Under the pieces are notes generated by a model. It worked only from the letters and a program-made list of their open reading frames with translations. It made no database searches and was not told the DNA's origin. A stretch of DNA of 36,284 nucleotides from Allofustis seminis DSM 15817 (lineage in GTDB: Bacteria > Bacillota > Bacilli > Lactobacillales > Carnobacteriaceae_A): positions 1 to 36,284 of the forward strand of contig NZ_KB894088.1 in NCBI RefSeq assembly GCF_000374325.1, read 5' to 3'. Both the position numbers and the translations under genes were made by a program. Below are positions 7,542-16,203 of the stretch, piece by piece (the stretch's first letter is position 1; every line of letters begins with the position of its first letter).

Positions 7542-8042
7542 ATGGCATTTGAACAAAAACAATTAGCAAAACAATCACAAAACAAAGTATTTTGGACGAT
7601 CTTCAAATATTATGCAGTCGTCATCCCGATGATTTATCTACTTTTTCTTATGCCCAGTACAGTAACTTTTACTGCCAGTGGACCGATGATTGCTCCTTCA
7701 GAAACATTTAATTTGATGAAACAACTGCTTCTGCTAGGGATTGCTGGAATCGTGCGTGTTATTGATCCAAAAGCTAAGGCGAAAAATAAAGCGGGGGATC
7801 ATTTTATGAAAATGATTATGGCCCAACAGCTACTAGCAAACAATCTTTTTGAAATCCTACTTGTAGTGCTAGCGTGGAATGAATTCCCGCGAGTGTTGGA
7901 TGAAGCGCAGTTGACGGAGCAAGAACTTAAGCAGTGGCATTTTAAAAATAAGACCATTTATATTTTACTCGGCATAGTCATTGTTCTAACTTTATGTGTT
8001 GCATTTGTCCAGTGGAAATATGGTAAGGCTATGGGGATGTAG
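7542..8042 (+). CDS. Uncharacterised three-helix membrane protein
   Basis: A 166-residue protein that I do not recognise. Hydrophobic segments are at about residues 24-38 (YAVVIPMIYLLFLMP), around 60-75 (LLLLGIAGIVRVI), around 98-110 (NNLFEILLVVLAW) and 140-160 (IYILLGIVIVLTLCVAFV). Between them are a stretch with Lys/Asp (DPKAKAKNKAGDHF) and an acidic loop (PRVLDEAQLTEQELKQW). The strong TTAGGAGGAAAG ribosome site fixes the ATG at 7542 rather than the in-frame ATG at 7521, which lies upstream of it. It diverges from uppP and precedes pepC, which has its own promoter. No conserved catalytic motif is visible and function is unknown. Confidence 0.7.
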   Translation: MAFEQKQLAKQSQNKVFWTIFKYYAVVIPMIYLLFLMPSTVTFTASGPMIAPSETFNLMKQLLLLGIAGIVRVIDPKAKAKNKAGDHFMKMIMAQQLLANNLFEILLVVLAWNEFPRVLDEAQLTEQELKQWHFKNKTIYILLGIVIVLTLCVAFVQWKYGKAMGM

Positions 8043-8150
8043 TGATCTTTGTGTAAGAAAAATGACGGATTGACACCGAACAAAGATTAGAATATCATGA
8101 TAAAAAATAAGTATAAAAGCGAAAAAATGCAATGAAATAGTGCGTAACAC

Positions 8151-8179
8151 TTGACTTTTAGAGTTGTCTAAATTATTAT
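8151..8179 (+). promoter_or_regulatory. Promoter of pepC
   Basis: -35 TTGACT (8151-8156), 17-base spacer, -10 TATTAT (8174-8179). The transcript begins near 8186, which rules out translation from the TTG at 8164 and supports the ATG at 8230. Confidence 0.85.
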
Positions 8180-8229
8180 GTGTTCGTCTTAGTATTAAGA
8201 ATAAATTTTTATTTAGAAAGAGTGATAAG

Positions 8230-9555
8230 ATGTCACATATTACAAATGATTTATTAAAACAGTGGCGCTTGACTCCTAAAAATGTAGCTTCTCAAGCAGC
8301 AGTTACAAATAATGGCTTATATAAAGCGACTAAAAATATTCAAGCTGAAGTGGTGAATGATCACCTTTATTCCATTGAGGTCGATTCAGGAAAAGTGCCT
8401 AATCAACGACAATCTGGCCGTTGCTGGCTATTTGCGATGATGAATGTCTTAAGAGAAGATATTCGCAAAAATTTCAATTTAAAAGATGAAGGCTTTGAAT
8501 TGTCCCAAACGTTTGTTTATTTTTATGACAAATTGGAAAAAAGTAATTATTTTTACCAAAAAATGATTGAAACAGCAGATAAACCACTTGATGATCGTTT
8601 AGTTTCTTTCTTATTGGAGAATCCTCAAGAAGATGGTGGACAATGGGACATGGCTGTCGCAATTGTTGAAAAATATGGACTTGTACCTCAAAGCGTTATG
8701 CCTGATACAGCCAATAGTAAAAATTCCAGCGCATTGAATGTTTATCTGAATAAAAAATTACGAATTGATGCCAAAGTGTTGCGTCGCCTCATTCATGAAG
8801 GCAAAACTTCAGAGGAAATCGCTGCTGTACGTGCTGAAATGCTGGGGCAAATTTATCATATCTTAGAAGAAAGTTTAGGAACGCCTCCTGAATCTTTTGA
8901 TTTTTCTTATAAAGATAAAGAAGGACAATATCATCTGATCGAAAATGTGACACCGCTTGAATTCTATCATGACCATGTAAAAATGGATCTGTCAGATTAT
9001 GTATCCATTATCAATGCACCTTCTGACAATAAAGATTATTATAAAACATATACTGTTGCACATTTAGGGAATGTTATTGAGGCACGTCCTGTAAAATATT
9101 TGAACTTGCCGACGAAAGAATTAAAAGAGCTGACGATCAAACAATTAAAAGATAATGAAATTGCTTGGTATGGTTGCGATGTCGGACAAGAATTGGACCG
9201 CGAAACGGGCTTGATGAGCCTAGATAATTATGCTATGAATGATCTATTTGGTGTAGATTTCCGTTCAAGTAAACAAGATCGTCTGGAATTTGGTGAGAGT
9301 TTGCTAACCCATGCGATGGCCATTTCTGGTGTGGAAATCAAAGATGACAAAATTATTAAATGGAAAGTGATGAATAGCTGGGGTGAAAAAACGGGCGACA
9401 AAGGATATTATGCCATGACTGATGAATGGATGGACGAATATACCTATCAAGTCGTTGTCAACAAAAAATATCTTAGCGCAGATCAATTGGCTATGTGGGA
9501 AAAAGCTCCTGAAGAACTTCCTGCATGGGATCCGATGGGGTCACTTGCAAATTAA
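8230..9555 (+). CDS. pepC: Aminopeptidase C (bleomycin hydrolase family)
   Basis: A 441-residue cytoplasmic cysteine aminopeptidase of family C1B, which in lactic acid bacteria trims peptides imported from protein digestion. The papain-type triad is visible: Cys65 in QRQSGRCWLFA, His361 in LTHAMAI, and Asn382 in VMNSWG. Length matches the family (about 436-450). In this family the C-terminal arm reaches the active site and sets aminopeptidase specificity; the tail PMGSLAN is consistent with that. The reading frame stays open upstream to a TTG at 8164, but those codons overlap the promoter -10 and precede the transcript start, and PepC proteins begin near MSHITNDLL. The ribosome site is weak (AAAGAGTGATAAG). 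The gene is single and ends in a long hairpin. Confidence 0.95.
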   Translation: MSHITNDLLKQWRLTPKNVASQAAVTNNGLYKATKNIQAEVVNDHLYSIEVDSGKVPNQRQSGRCWLFAMMNVLREDIRKNFNLKDEGFELSQTFVYFYDKLEKSNYFYQKMIETADKPLDDRLVSFLLENPQEDGGQWDMAVAIVEKYGLVPQSVMPDTANSKNSSALNVYLNKKLRIDAKVLRRLIHEGKTSEEIAAVRAEMLGQIYHILEESLGTPPESFDFSYKDKEGQYHLIENVTPLEFYHDHVKMDLSDYVSIINAPSDNKDYYKTYTVAHLGNVIEARPVKYLNLPTKELKELTIKQLKDNEIAWYGCDVGQELDRETGLMSLDNYAMNDLFGVDFRSSKQDRLEFGESLLTHAMAISGVEIKDDKIIKWKVMNSWGEKTGDKGYYAMTDEWMDEYTYQVVVNKKYLSADQLAMWEKAPEELPAWDPMGSLAN

Positions 9556-9579
9556 AAACTAAAAATTATTACAATTATA

Positions 9580-9644
9580 AAAAGTCTACTGAAAGTATCA
9601 GCCACTGCAATGGTGTGCTAGTGCTAACTTCTCAGTAGACTTTT
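9580..9644. terminator. Long bidirectional terminator between pepC and lactonase
   Basis: A 13-bp outer stem, AAAAGTCTACTGA with TCAGTAGACTTTT, is followed by TTATTTTT. The 39-base interior can itself pair (AAGT/ACTT, then AGC-CAC with GTG-T-GCT). It sits between convergent genes and has A and T tracts on both sides. Confidence 0.82.
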
Positions 9645-9659
9645 ATTTTTATAGAAATC

Positions 9660-10688
9660 TTAGAAGCAGACACAGACGCCTTCTGGTACGAAAAATGATT
9701 GAGGTACTTGACGTAAGTGTCCCGTTTTATCATCACGTTCAAAAACAGTGAGATGTCCACTATCTTGATGTGCAACAATGAGCCATTGCTGTGAAGGATC
9801 AAGATTAAAGTCGCGAGGCGTTTGACCGCCGCTTTTTATATGTTGGGATAGCGTTAATCTACCATCATCTTCAACGCTAAATATCGCAAGTGTATGATCA
9901 GCGCGATTTGATGCATAGAGAAATCTTCCATCATGTGTAATCCGTAAAGCGGCGCCCCCTTCAGTATGTTCCACTCCTGCTGGCAATGTCGAAATGGTTT
10001 GCACTGCTTTAAATGTGCCAGACTCTGCTTGATAGGTTAAGACCATAATCTCACTTGAAAGTTCGCCAAATACATAAGCAACATGGCCATTGGGATGGAA
10101 AAGGAGATGTCGTGGTCCAAAACCAGCGGGCGTTTTGAAGACATGGAGTACTTCAAGGGGCTGGTCCGTATCATTGATCTGATATGTATAGATTTCGTCA
10201 GTGCCTAGATCACATGCTAGCACATATTGACGGTCAATGGAGAGATCAACATAGTGAGCATGTGGTGCTTGCTGATTGGTATGAATAGAAGAACCTTTAT
10301 GCTGAATAGTTTGCAGATGAGTAAGCTGTCCTTTTATATTTGTTCGATAGACATCTACCGTTCCCTTGTGATAATTTGCAGTATATACAAGCATGCGCTC
10401 TTTATCAAAAGCGACATAGCAAGGGGAAGCACCTGGTGTAACACTTTCACTGACACGTTCCCAATGCCCTTTATTTTCAGCGAGTGCTACAATGCCACCA
10501 TGATTATTTTCATTGACAATAGCATAAATAATCTGATGTATATCATCTTTTGTTAAATATGTCGGACTACCGATTTCCGCTACCAAATAACGGTCACTGA
10601 GCAGACCTGTTGTTGTATCTAGCATGACTTGATAAAGTCCTTCACTCGTATTGCGTGTATAAGTGCCAATGAGTGCAAATTCCTCCAT
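9660..10688 (-). CDS. Lactonase family beta-propeller (6-phosphogluconolactonase-like)
   Basis: A 342-residue protein of the seven-bladed propeller lactonase family (Pfam PF10282 type), which includes B. subtilis YkgB and E. coli Pgl. Signs are the opening FALIGTYTRNTSEGLY, the repeated blade motifs (ALAENKGHWERV, VYTANYHKGTVDVY, FLYASNRADHTLAIFSV, WLIVAHQDSGHLTVF), the PHAHYVD block and GFGPRHLLFHPNG. E. coli Pgl hydrolyses 6-phosphogluconolactone in the pentose phosphate pathway; many relatives are untested, so the substrate is a family inference. No signal peptide is seen, so it is cytoplasmic. Ribosome site AAAGGGTGAT. It has its own promoter and diverges from the AI-2E family permease gene. 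Confidence 0.88.
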   Translation of the reverse strand: MEEFALIGTYTRNTSEGLYQVMLDTTTGLLSDRYLVAEIGSPTYLTKDDIHQIIYAIVNENNHGGIVALAENKGHWERVSESVTPGASPCYVAFDKERMLVYTANYHKGTVDVYRTNIKGQLTHLQTIQHKGSSIHTNQQAPHAHYVDLSIDRQYVLACDLGTDEIYTYQINDTDQPLEVLHVFKTPAGFGPRHLLFHPNGHVAYVFGELSSEIMVLTYQAESGTFKAVQTISTLPAGVEHTEGGAALRITHDGRFLYASNRADHTLAIFSVEDDGRLTLSQHIKSGGQTPRDFNLDPSQQWLIVAHQDSGHLTVFERDDKTGHLRQVPQSFFVPEGVCVCF

Positions 10689-10720
10689 TAAATATCACCC
10701 TTTAATTTATCATTAATTTT

Positions 10721-10747
10721 ATTATAACAAATGCATATTTTATTCAA
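10721..10747 (-). promoter_or_regulatory. Promoter of lactonase-family gene
   Basis: Minus strand: TTGAAT, 15-base spacer, TATAAT preceded by TGT (extended -10). The extended -10 may compensate for the short spacer. Confidence 0.65.
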
Positions 10748-10785
10748 AAGAAAAGAAGTTATTGCCTAGGTGCAGGCTTTATTTG

Positions 10786-10794
10786 TGGTAGAAT
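10786..10794 (+). promoter_or_regulatory. Extended -10 promoter of AI-2E family permease
   Basis: TGGTAGAAT gives an extended -10. No well-spaced -35 is visible: the nearest TTGCCT at 10762 would leave a 21-base spacer. The start codon follows about 34 bases later. Confidence 0.55.
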
Positions 10795-10827
10795 GCTTAA
10801 TAAGGAATCTTAAAGGAGGAGAAGCCG

Positions 10828-11967
10828 ATGCACGATGACCATCCTAATCATAAAAATTCACGCAGCTGGTTTTATCATGACATCTTAAATAATCGACTCA
10901 CGACAACATTGCTGATTATTTTTTTGTTAATCTTAAGCTTATATTTAATTATGCAAATGAAAGAGATTTTTGTACCTATTGAGATTGCTTTAAGCATTAT
11001 TGCGCCACCATTTTTAGTTGCAACATTATTCTTTTATTTGCTAAATCCATTAATTAAGCGTCTAACGCGCTATAATTTGTCGCGTAATATGGCAATTATT
11101 ATTGTTTTCGTGGGAATTGTGGCAGTGATGGCTGGTTTCATTCATTTTCTCGTTCCAATTGTTCGTGCACAATTTGACACGCTGGCCCATAATGTCCCTA
11201 TTTATATTGACAAAACATTGGCTGCACTGGATAGCGTGATCGCGATGGATGCCTTTAGTCAGACTGTTAAGCAGTTGCAGAGTATGGATGTGATGAATCA
11301 GATAACAGAACATGGTCAGAATCTATTCAATGCGACTCTTGGCAGTATTGGCAGTGTGATTGGTGCAATGACGACGCTATCTATTACATTGCTGACGGCA
11401 CCATTTGTTTTGTATTATATGTTGGTTGATGGTGGCAATTTCAAAGATTTTTTAGTTCGCGCTTTTCCAACGAAAGCACGCCCTTATGTCGATCGCTTTT
11501 TAATTGAATCGCATAAACAAGTGGGTAGTTACATTCGTGGACAGTTGATTGTGGCAATTTGTGTCGCCATTATGTTTTATATTGGCTATTCTATTATTGG
11601 ATTGGAATATGCCTTGTTGCTATCGATTAATGCGGGAATTTTAAATATGGTGCCCTATCTTGGTTCAATATTGTCAGCAGTTCCAGCACTTATTATTGGT
11701 TTTTTTGTTTCACCCGTAAAGGCATTACAAGTAGCATTAGTGCTAGTCATTGAACAAACGCTTGAAGGTCGTGTTATCTCTCCATTAGTTTTAGGGAATT
11801 CGCTTGAAATTCATCCGCTTGTTATTTTATTTATCCTTTTAATTTCAGGAGGTATTTTTGGTGTGATGGGCGTGCTATTAGCAGTTCCTGGTTACGCCAT
11901 TTTAAAAATTTTAGTGACGATGGTTTTTGATTATTTGAAAGAAAATACCGAACTTTATCATGAATAA
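10828..11967 (+). CDS. AI-2E family transporter (PerM/YdiK-like permease)
   Basis: A 379-residue multi-pass membrane protein. It has about eight hydrophobic helices: two near the N terminus (LLIIFLLILSLYLIM, FLVATLFFYLLNPLI), a third (MAIIIVFVGIVAVMAGFIHFLV), a soluble stretch (about residues 115-170), then five more. The family block LGxIxxxxPxxIxxxxxSP is seen as YLGSILSAVPALIIGFFVSP, followed by EQxLEGRVISPLVLGNSLEIHPLVIL and the end GGIFGVMGVLLAVPGYAILKIL. Relatives export AI-2 or act as Na+(Li+)/H+ antiporters; which applies here is unknown. Ribosome site AAAGGAGGAG. It stands alone between its promoter and a strong terminator. Confidence 0.9.
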   Translation: MHDDHPNHKNSRSWFYHDILNNRLTTTLLIIFLLILSLYLIMQMKEIFVPIEIALSIIAPPFLVATLFFYLLNPLIKRLTRYNLSRNMAIIIVFVGIVAVMAGFIHFLVPIVRAQFDTLAHNVPIYIDKTLAALDSVIAMDAFSQTVKQLQSMDVMNQITEHGQNLFNATLGSIGSVIGAMTTLSITLLTAPFVLYYMLVDGGNFKDFLVRAFPTKARPYVDRFLIESHKQVGSYIRGQLIVAICVAIMFYIGYSIIGLEYALLLSINAGILNMVPYLGSILSAVPALIIGFFVSPVKALQVALVLVIEQTLEGRVISPLVLGNSLEIHPLVILFILLISGGIFGVMGVLLAVPGYAILKILVTMVFDYLKENTELYHE

Positions 11968-11968
11968 T

Positions 11969-12033
11969 AAAAAAGACAGCAAACTCTTTATCAACAAGCG
12001 AAGTATGCGATAAAAGAGGGCGCGGTCTTTTTT
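11969..12033 (+). terminator. Long terminator after AI-2E family permease
   Basis: The outer stem AAAAAAGAC/GTCTTTTTT encloses an inner stem CTCTTTATC/GATAAAAGAG (one bulge). It is followed by a T-rich run and starts two bases after the stop codon. Confidence 0.82.
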
Positions 12034-12059
12034 AATTGGGACAAGCATAAGCAATATGA

Positions 12060-12089
12060 TTGAATTCATGAGTATATGTTCACTATAAT
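12060..12089 (+). promoter_or_regulatory. Promoter of ABC exporter operon
   Basis: -35 TTGAAT (12060-12065), 18-base spacer, -10 TATAAT (12084-12089). It gives a leader of about 35 bases before the TTG start. Confidence 0.75.
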
Positions 12090-12130
12090 GAATAATACTT
12101 TATGTTTATAAATGAGGAGAAGGTGGTTTT

Positions 12131-13855
12131 TTGTTTGAGTTAGCCAAGAAGATGGACCCACGTCGCGTCACATTGGCTTTTATTTTCATTGTGATACAAG
12201 TGGTAGGTCTAATGTATACGCCGACTTTGACTGCAGATATTATTAACAATGGCGTAGCGACCGGCAATATTCAATATATCATTAAAACAGGTGTCGTGAT
12301 GATTGTAGTAGCAGCACTTACTTTAGTAGCAGCGCTTTTAAATGTTTATTTTTCAGCGCAAGAATCACAGCATCTAGGTGAGACGATACGCAATCAATTA
12401 TTCGAAAAAATCATGAGCTTCTCAAATGAAGAGCTTGATCATTTTGGCGTATCGACGTTAGTAACGCGTACAACCAATGATGTTACCCAATATCAAATTG
12501 TTATGATGTTTTTGCTTCGCTTTTTAATGATGGACCCGATTCGCGTTATTGTTGCATTTATTTTAGCATTTTTGCGTGAACCTAAAATGTCTTTTATCTT
12601 TTTTATAATGGGTCCGACGCTAGCAGGGCTTGTCTATATTGTGATTCGAACTGTTTCACCCAAATTTAGAATGCTACAATGGTTAACGGACCGCTTAAAT
12701 CAAGTGTTTCGTGAGGGATTAACTGGTATTCGTGTCATTCGAGCTTTTAACAAAGATGAATTTGAAGAAAAACGCTTTGATGAAGTGAATGAAGAATATG
12801 CCGAAACGGCAATTCGTGCCCATACTGTCATGGCATTTTTGAATCCTTTGATGATTTTTGCGGTAAATGTTACGCAAATTTTAATTGTCTGGTTTGGTGC
12901 ACAATTTATTAGTATGGATCTGGTACAAGTAGGAAACTTGGTAGCACTTAATAGTTATGCAATGAATATTTTAATGGGAATCATGATGTTTTCCATGGTC
13001 TTAATGCAATTCCCTAGAGCAAGTGTTGCAGCAGAGCGTATCTTGGAAGTGCTGCATACGGATTTGTCAATCGAAGAAGTTGAGCATCCAAAAGATATGG
13101 TGCCAGAGTTAGGAAATGTTACGGTTGAATTCCAGAATGTTTCCTTTTCCTATCCAGGAGCTGAAAAATATGCTCTAGAAAATATTTCATTTAAGGTAAG
13201 TGCGGGGGAACGTTTGGCGATTATTGGCGGAACGGGTTCTGGAAAATCTACTCTCGCAAACTTATTGCTACGCCTTTATGATGTTAATGAAGGACGTATC
13301 TTGATCAATGGTGTCGATATTCGTGAGATGTCGCAACATAATCTAAGAGAATGGGTAAATTATGCTACACAGAAAGCAGTATTATTTTCGGGAGATATTC
13401 GTCAAAACTTACGCTACGCCAATCCTGACGCTACAGATGAAGACTTGTGGCGAGCACTTGAAGTAGCTCAAGGGGCAGATTTCGTATCCGAATTAAAACA
13501 GAAACTTGAAGCACGCGTAGAGCAAGGTGGTAGCAACTTTTCTGGTGGACAGCGTCAACGTCTAAGTATTGCACGCACACTTGCTTCAAAAGCACCAGTG
13601 CTTGTTTTTGATGATTCATTTTCGGCACTTGATTTTAAAACAGATGCACATTTGCGCCGCGCGCTCAAGCCATTTACTCAAGCACAAGCAGTAATTGTCA
13701 TTGCTCAGCGCATCAGTTCAGTTACAGATGCTGATCAGATTCTTGTATTGGATTATGGTCAACAAGTAGGACTTGGCACGCACCAAGAGCTAAAAGCAGC
13801 GAACAAAGTCTATCAAGAAATTATCGACTCACAAATGAAGGGAGACGATATTTAA
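12131..13855 (+). CDS. Heterodimeric ABC exporter, subunit with degenerate ATPase site
   Basis: A 574-residue half-transporter with six membrane helices (residues 1-310) and a C-terminal nucleotide-binding domain. Walker A is GGTGSGKST (366-374) and the signature SGGQ (471-474). Walker B reads LVFDD, so the catalytic Glu is replaced by Asp495, and the H-loop His is replaced by Gln526 (IAQRISS). These two changes mark the degenerate-site subunit of heterodimeric exporters such as LmrC, BmrC, EfrC and TM287. The partner gene starts inside its stop codon (TAATG overlap). It starts with TTG after a GGAGAAGGTGG site; no ATG is nearer than codon 8. By family these pumps expel drugs or lipophilic compounds; the substrate here is not known. 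Confidence 0.93.
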   Translation: MFELAKKMDPRRVTLAFIFIVIQVVGLMYTPTLTADIINNGVATGNIQYIIKTGVVMIVVAALTLVAALLNVYFSAQESQHLGETIRNQLFEKIMSFSNEELDHFGVSTLVTRTTNDVTQYQIVMMFLLRFLMMDPIRVIVAFILAFLREPKMSFIFFIMGPTLAGLVYIVIRTVSPKFRMLQWLTDRLNQVFREGLTGIRVIRAFNKDEFEEKRFDEVNEEYAETAIRAHTVMAFLNPLMIFAVNVTQILIVWFGAQFISMDLVQVGNLVALNSYAMNILMGIMMFSMVLMQFPRASVAAERILEVLHTDLSIEEVEHPKDMVPELGNVTVEFQNVSFSYPGAEKYALENISFKVSAGERLAIIGGTGSGKSTLANLLLRLYDVNEGRILINGVDIREMSQHNLREWVNYATQKAVLFSGDIRQNLRYANPDATDEDLWRALEVAQGADFVSELKQKLEARVEQGGSNFSGGQRQRLSIARTLASKAPVLVFDDSFSALDFKTDAHLRRALKPFTQAQAVIVIAQRISSVTDADQILVLDYGQQVGLGTHQELKAANKVYQEIIDSQMKGDDI

Positions 13856-15696
13856 TGTCTAAGTCAAATAATGTCGCTTATTTGCGTGCACAAAAAGCTA
13901 ATGATTTTTGGGGAACTATCAGACGGCTTGTTCGCTATATGTCGACACGATTTTGGGCCCTTTTAGCGACATTTATCTTTGCTAGTAGCGCTGCTGTTTT
14001 AAATGCGCTTTCTCCGCATATTGTAGGAAAAGCAACGACCGTTATTTATGAAGGACTAAAAGAAGGACAAGCCATGAAGGCTGCAGGACAAGTTATTGAA
14101 CGATATCCTATTGATTTTGAAGCGATTAAACACATTGGCTGGATACTTTTTTGGATGTTTATCATTCGGTCCATTTTACGTTATTTGCAAGGCTATATTA
14201 CGGGGATTGTTGCTCAGCGAACGGTTTATGATTTGCGCAAGGACCTCAAGGAGAAGATGGCACGTTTGCCTGTAGAATATTTTGATACACATTCGACAGG
14301 GGATATCATGTCTCGTGCTGTTAATGATATGGATCAAATTGCGAGTACATTACAGCAGTCGTTGGCGCAATTTATTATTGCGATTGTTATGTTTATATCG
14401 GTGCTGGCGATTATGTTGTGGGTCGATTGGCGTATGTCATTAATTGTGATTGCAAGTGTCTTATTTAGTTTGTTCTTAATAATGAATGCGGCAAGTCGCT
14501 CGCAGCGCCAATTTATTGCACAACAAAGAGAAATTGGCAGCATTAATGACTCAGTAGAAGAAATATTTTCTGGTCATACTGTCGTTCGGACGAATAATCG
14601 TGAAAAAGAAGAGTTTGAGAAATTTATTAAGAAAAATCATACATTATATAATGCCTCATGGAAGGCGCAATTTTTATCTGGTATTATGATGCCATTGGTG
14701 AATTTTTCGCGAGATTTAGGTTATTTTGGTATTGCGCTTTATGGAGGATTTGGCGTCATTCAGGGAACGATCCCTTTAGGCGTTGTGCAAGCTTTCATGC
14801 AATATGTGAACCAATTTTCACAACCCGTTCGTCAAGTGGCACAATTGGCAAATAATATTCAAGTAACTGTTGCAGCTTGTGAGCGTGTATTTGAGATTTT
14901 AGATGAACCGGAAATGGAAGTTACACTCAAAGCGGAACCATCACGTCCTGATGCATCGTCCATTATTGAATTTGATAATGTACAATTCGGTTATGATGAC
15001 AACCCCGATGCTGAGCTTTTAATGACCCATTTCAATCTCAAAGTGTATCCTGGTCAAATGGTGGCCATAGTAGGCCCAACAGGTGCAGGAAAATCGACAC
15101 TCATTAACTTGCTTGAGCGTTTTTATGATGTAAAAGGTGGAGCGATTTTCTATAAAGGAGAAGATATTCGCAGCATTCCACGTGAGCAGTTACGCGAAAA
15201 ATTTTCGATGGTCTTACAAGATACATGGCTTTTTAATGGTACCATCTGGGATAATATAGCATATGGAAATGAACAAGCAACGGAAGAAGAGGTTTTAAGA
15301 GCATCAAAAGCGGCTTATGTTCATGATTTCGTTTGTCGACTACCAGAAGGCTATCGCACTATTTTAAATGAAGAAGGGACTAATATTTCGCAAGGGCAAA
15401 AGCAATTAATTACTATTGCACGTGCTTTTATTGCCAATCCTGAAATATTAATTTTGGATGAAGCAACGAGTTCAGTTGATACGCGTACTGAAGTTCATAT
15501 TCAAAAAGCAATGAAAAATGTTTTGAAAGGCCGAACGAGCTTTGTTGTGGCACACCGTTTATCGACCATTCGTGATGCAGACTTAATTGTAGTTATGAAT
15601 AATGGCGATGTAATGGAGACAGGCAATCATGAACAACTCATGGCACAGCAAGGTTTTTATGCGAGCTTATATCAAGCACAATTTGCAACAACATAA
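13855..15696 (+). CDS. Heterodimeric ABC exporter, catalytically complete subunit
   Basis: A 613-residue partner of the preceding subunit. Walker A is GPTGAGKST (407-415), Walker B LILDE with catalytic Glu536, and the H-loop His567 (VAHRLST); all are consensus. Its signature motif is ISQGQ (511-515) instead of LSGGQ. In a heterodimer this variant faces the degenerate Walker site of the other subunit, so the two proteins together form one active and one crippled ATPase site. Between the first two membrane helices is an extracellular loop of about 35 residues (GLKEGQAMKAAGQVIERYPID), typical of the LmrD/EfrD/BmrD side. The ATG overlaps the upstream TAA by one base, so translation is coupled. 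A long terminator follows directly. Confidence 0.94.
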   Translation: MSKSNNVAYLRAQKANDFWGTIRRLVRYMSTRFWALLATFIFASSAAVLNALSPHIVGKATTVIYEGLKEGQAMKAAGQVIERYPIDFEAIKHIGWILFWMFIIRSILRYLQGYITGIVAQRTVYDLRKDLKEKMARLPVEYFDTHSTGDIMSRAVNDMDQIASTLQQSLAQFIIAIVMFISVLAIMLWVDWRMSLIVIASVLFSLFLIMNAASRSQRQFIAQQREIGSINDSVEEIFSGHTVVRTNNREKEEFEKFIKKNHTLYNASWKAQFLSGIMMPLVNFSRDLGYFGIALYGGFGVIQGTIPLGVVQAFMQYVNQFSQPVRQVAQLANNIQVTVAACERVFEILDEPEMEVTLKAEPSRPDASSIIEFDNVQFGYDDNPDAELLMTHFNLKVYPGQMVAIVGPTGAGKSTLINLLERFYDVKGGAIFYKGEDIRSIPREQLREKFSMVLQDTWLFNGTIWDNIAYGNEQATEEEVLRASKAAYVHDFVCRLPEGYRTILNEEGTNISQGQKQLITIARAFIANPEILILDEATSSVDTRTEVHIQKAMKNVLKGRTSFVVAHRLSTIRDADLIVVMNNGDVMETGNHEQLMAQQGFYASLYQAQFATT

Positions 15697-15705
15697 TTAA
15701 AAAAT

Positions 15706-15773
15706 AAAAAAAGGAGCCCCTTTTCAAGCTAAATGTGTAGGCATTTGGTATATGAAAGGGATGCTCCTTTTTT
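15706..15773. terminator. Long bidirectional terminator
   Basis: The outer stem AAAAAAGGAGC/GCTCCTTTTTT is extended by CCCTTTTCA/TGAAAGGG and an inner CTAAATG/CATTTGG with a 6-base loop. It separates the ABC exporter from the convergent ArsC-like gene, whose stop codon begins two bases later. Confidence 0.85.
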
Positions 15774-15774
15774 A

Positions 15775-16128
15775 TTATGGAAGTAATGTGTCAGCCCATT
15801 CTTGCTCTTTAAATCCAATAAGCAAGAAATCATCACCGATAAGCAATGGACGTTTGATCAGCATTCCATTAGAGCTAAGAAGCGTCAGCTGTTCTTGTTC
15901 AGAGAGGTCCTTAAGTTTATCTTTTAAATGCAATTTTCGATAGACTTGGCCGCTTGTATTGAATAATTTTTTGAGGGGAATATTGTGCGCCTCATACCAA
16001 TTTTTTAGTTCATGGACGGTTGGAGTCTCCTCAACGATATGTCGCGTGGAATAGTCAATGTGATGAGCATCGAGCCACTGTTTTGCCCGTTTGCATGTTG
16101 AACATTTTGGGTATTCAATCAATTGCAT
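15775..16128 (-). CDS. ArsC/Spx family protein (YusI-like)
   Basis: A 117-residue thioredoxin-fold protein of the ArsC/Spx family. It has the N-terminal CSTC (Cys9/Cys12) followed by KRAKQWLDAH, an internal KKLFNTSGxxYR block and the KRPLLIGDDFLLIGFKEQEW end that matches B. subtilis YusI and YffB-like proteins (about 118 residues). Unlike Spx it has no clear RNA polymerase-contact signature, and KRPLL replaces RRPII. Members are called putative arsenate reductases, but an arsenate role is unproven and no arsenic-resistance genes are nearby. Ribosome site TAGGAGG. It stands alone, convergent with the ABC exporter. Confidence 0.85.
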   Translation of the reverse strand: MQLIEYPKCSTCKRAKQWLDAHHIDYSTRHIVEETPTVHELKNWYEAHNIPLKKLFNTSGQVYRKLHLKDKLKDLSEQEQLTLLSSNGMLIKRPLLIGDDFLLIGFKEQEWADTLLP

Positions 16129-16159
16129 AAAATCGCCTCCTATGAGTTACTTCTAATAT

Positions 16160-16194
16160 AAAAAATCCTCCAACAAAAAACAAGTTGGAGGATT
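16160..16194 (-). terminator. Terminator of LCP gene
   Basis: Perfect 11-bp stem AATCCTCCAAC/GTTGGAGGATT with a 9-base loop. On the minus strand it is followed by a T run, a few bases after the LCP stop codon. Confidence 0.88.
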
Positions 16195-16203
16195 AAGTAT
16201 GAT

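Noticed and set aside
8045-8087. Terminator after the 166-residue protein (ATCTTTG/CAAAGAT)
   Set aside because: The stem is only 7 bp with a 29-base loop and no T tract follows.
8164-8229. N-terminal extension of PepC from a TTG at 8164
   Set aside because: It overlaps the -10 box and precedes the expected transcript start; PepC relatives start at the ATG at 8230.
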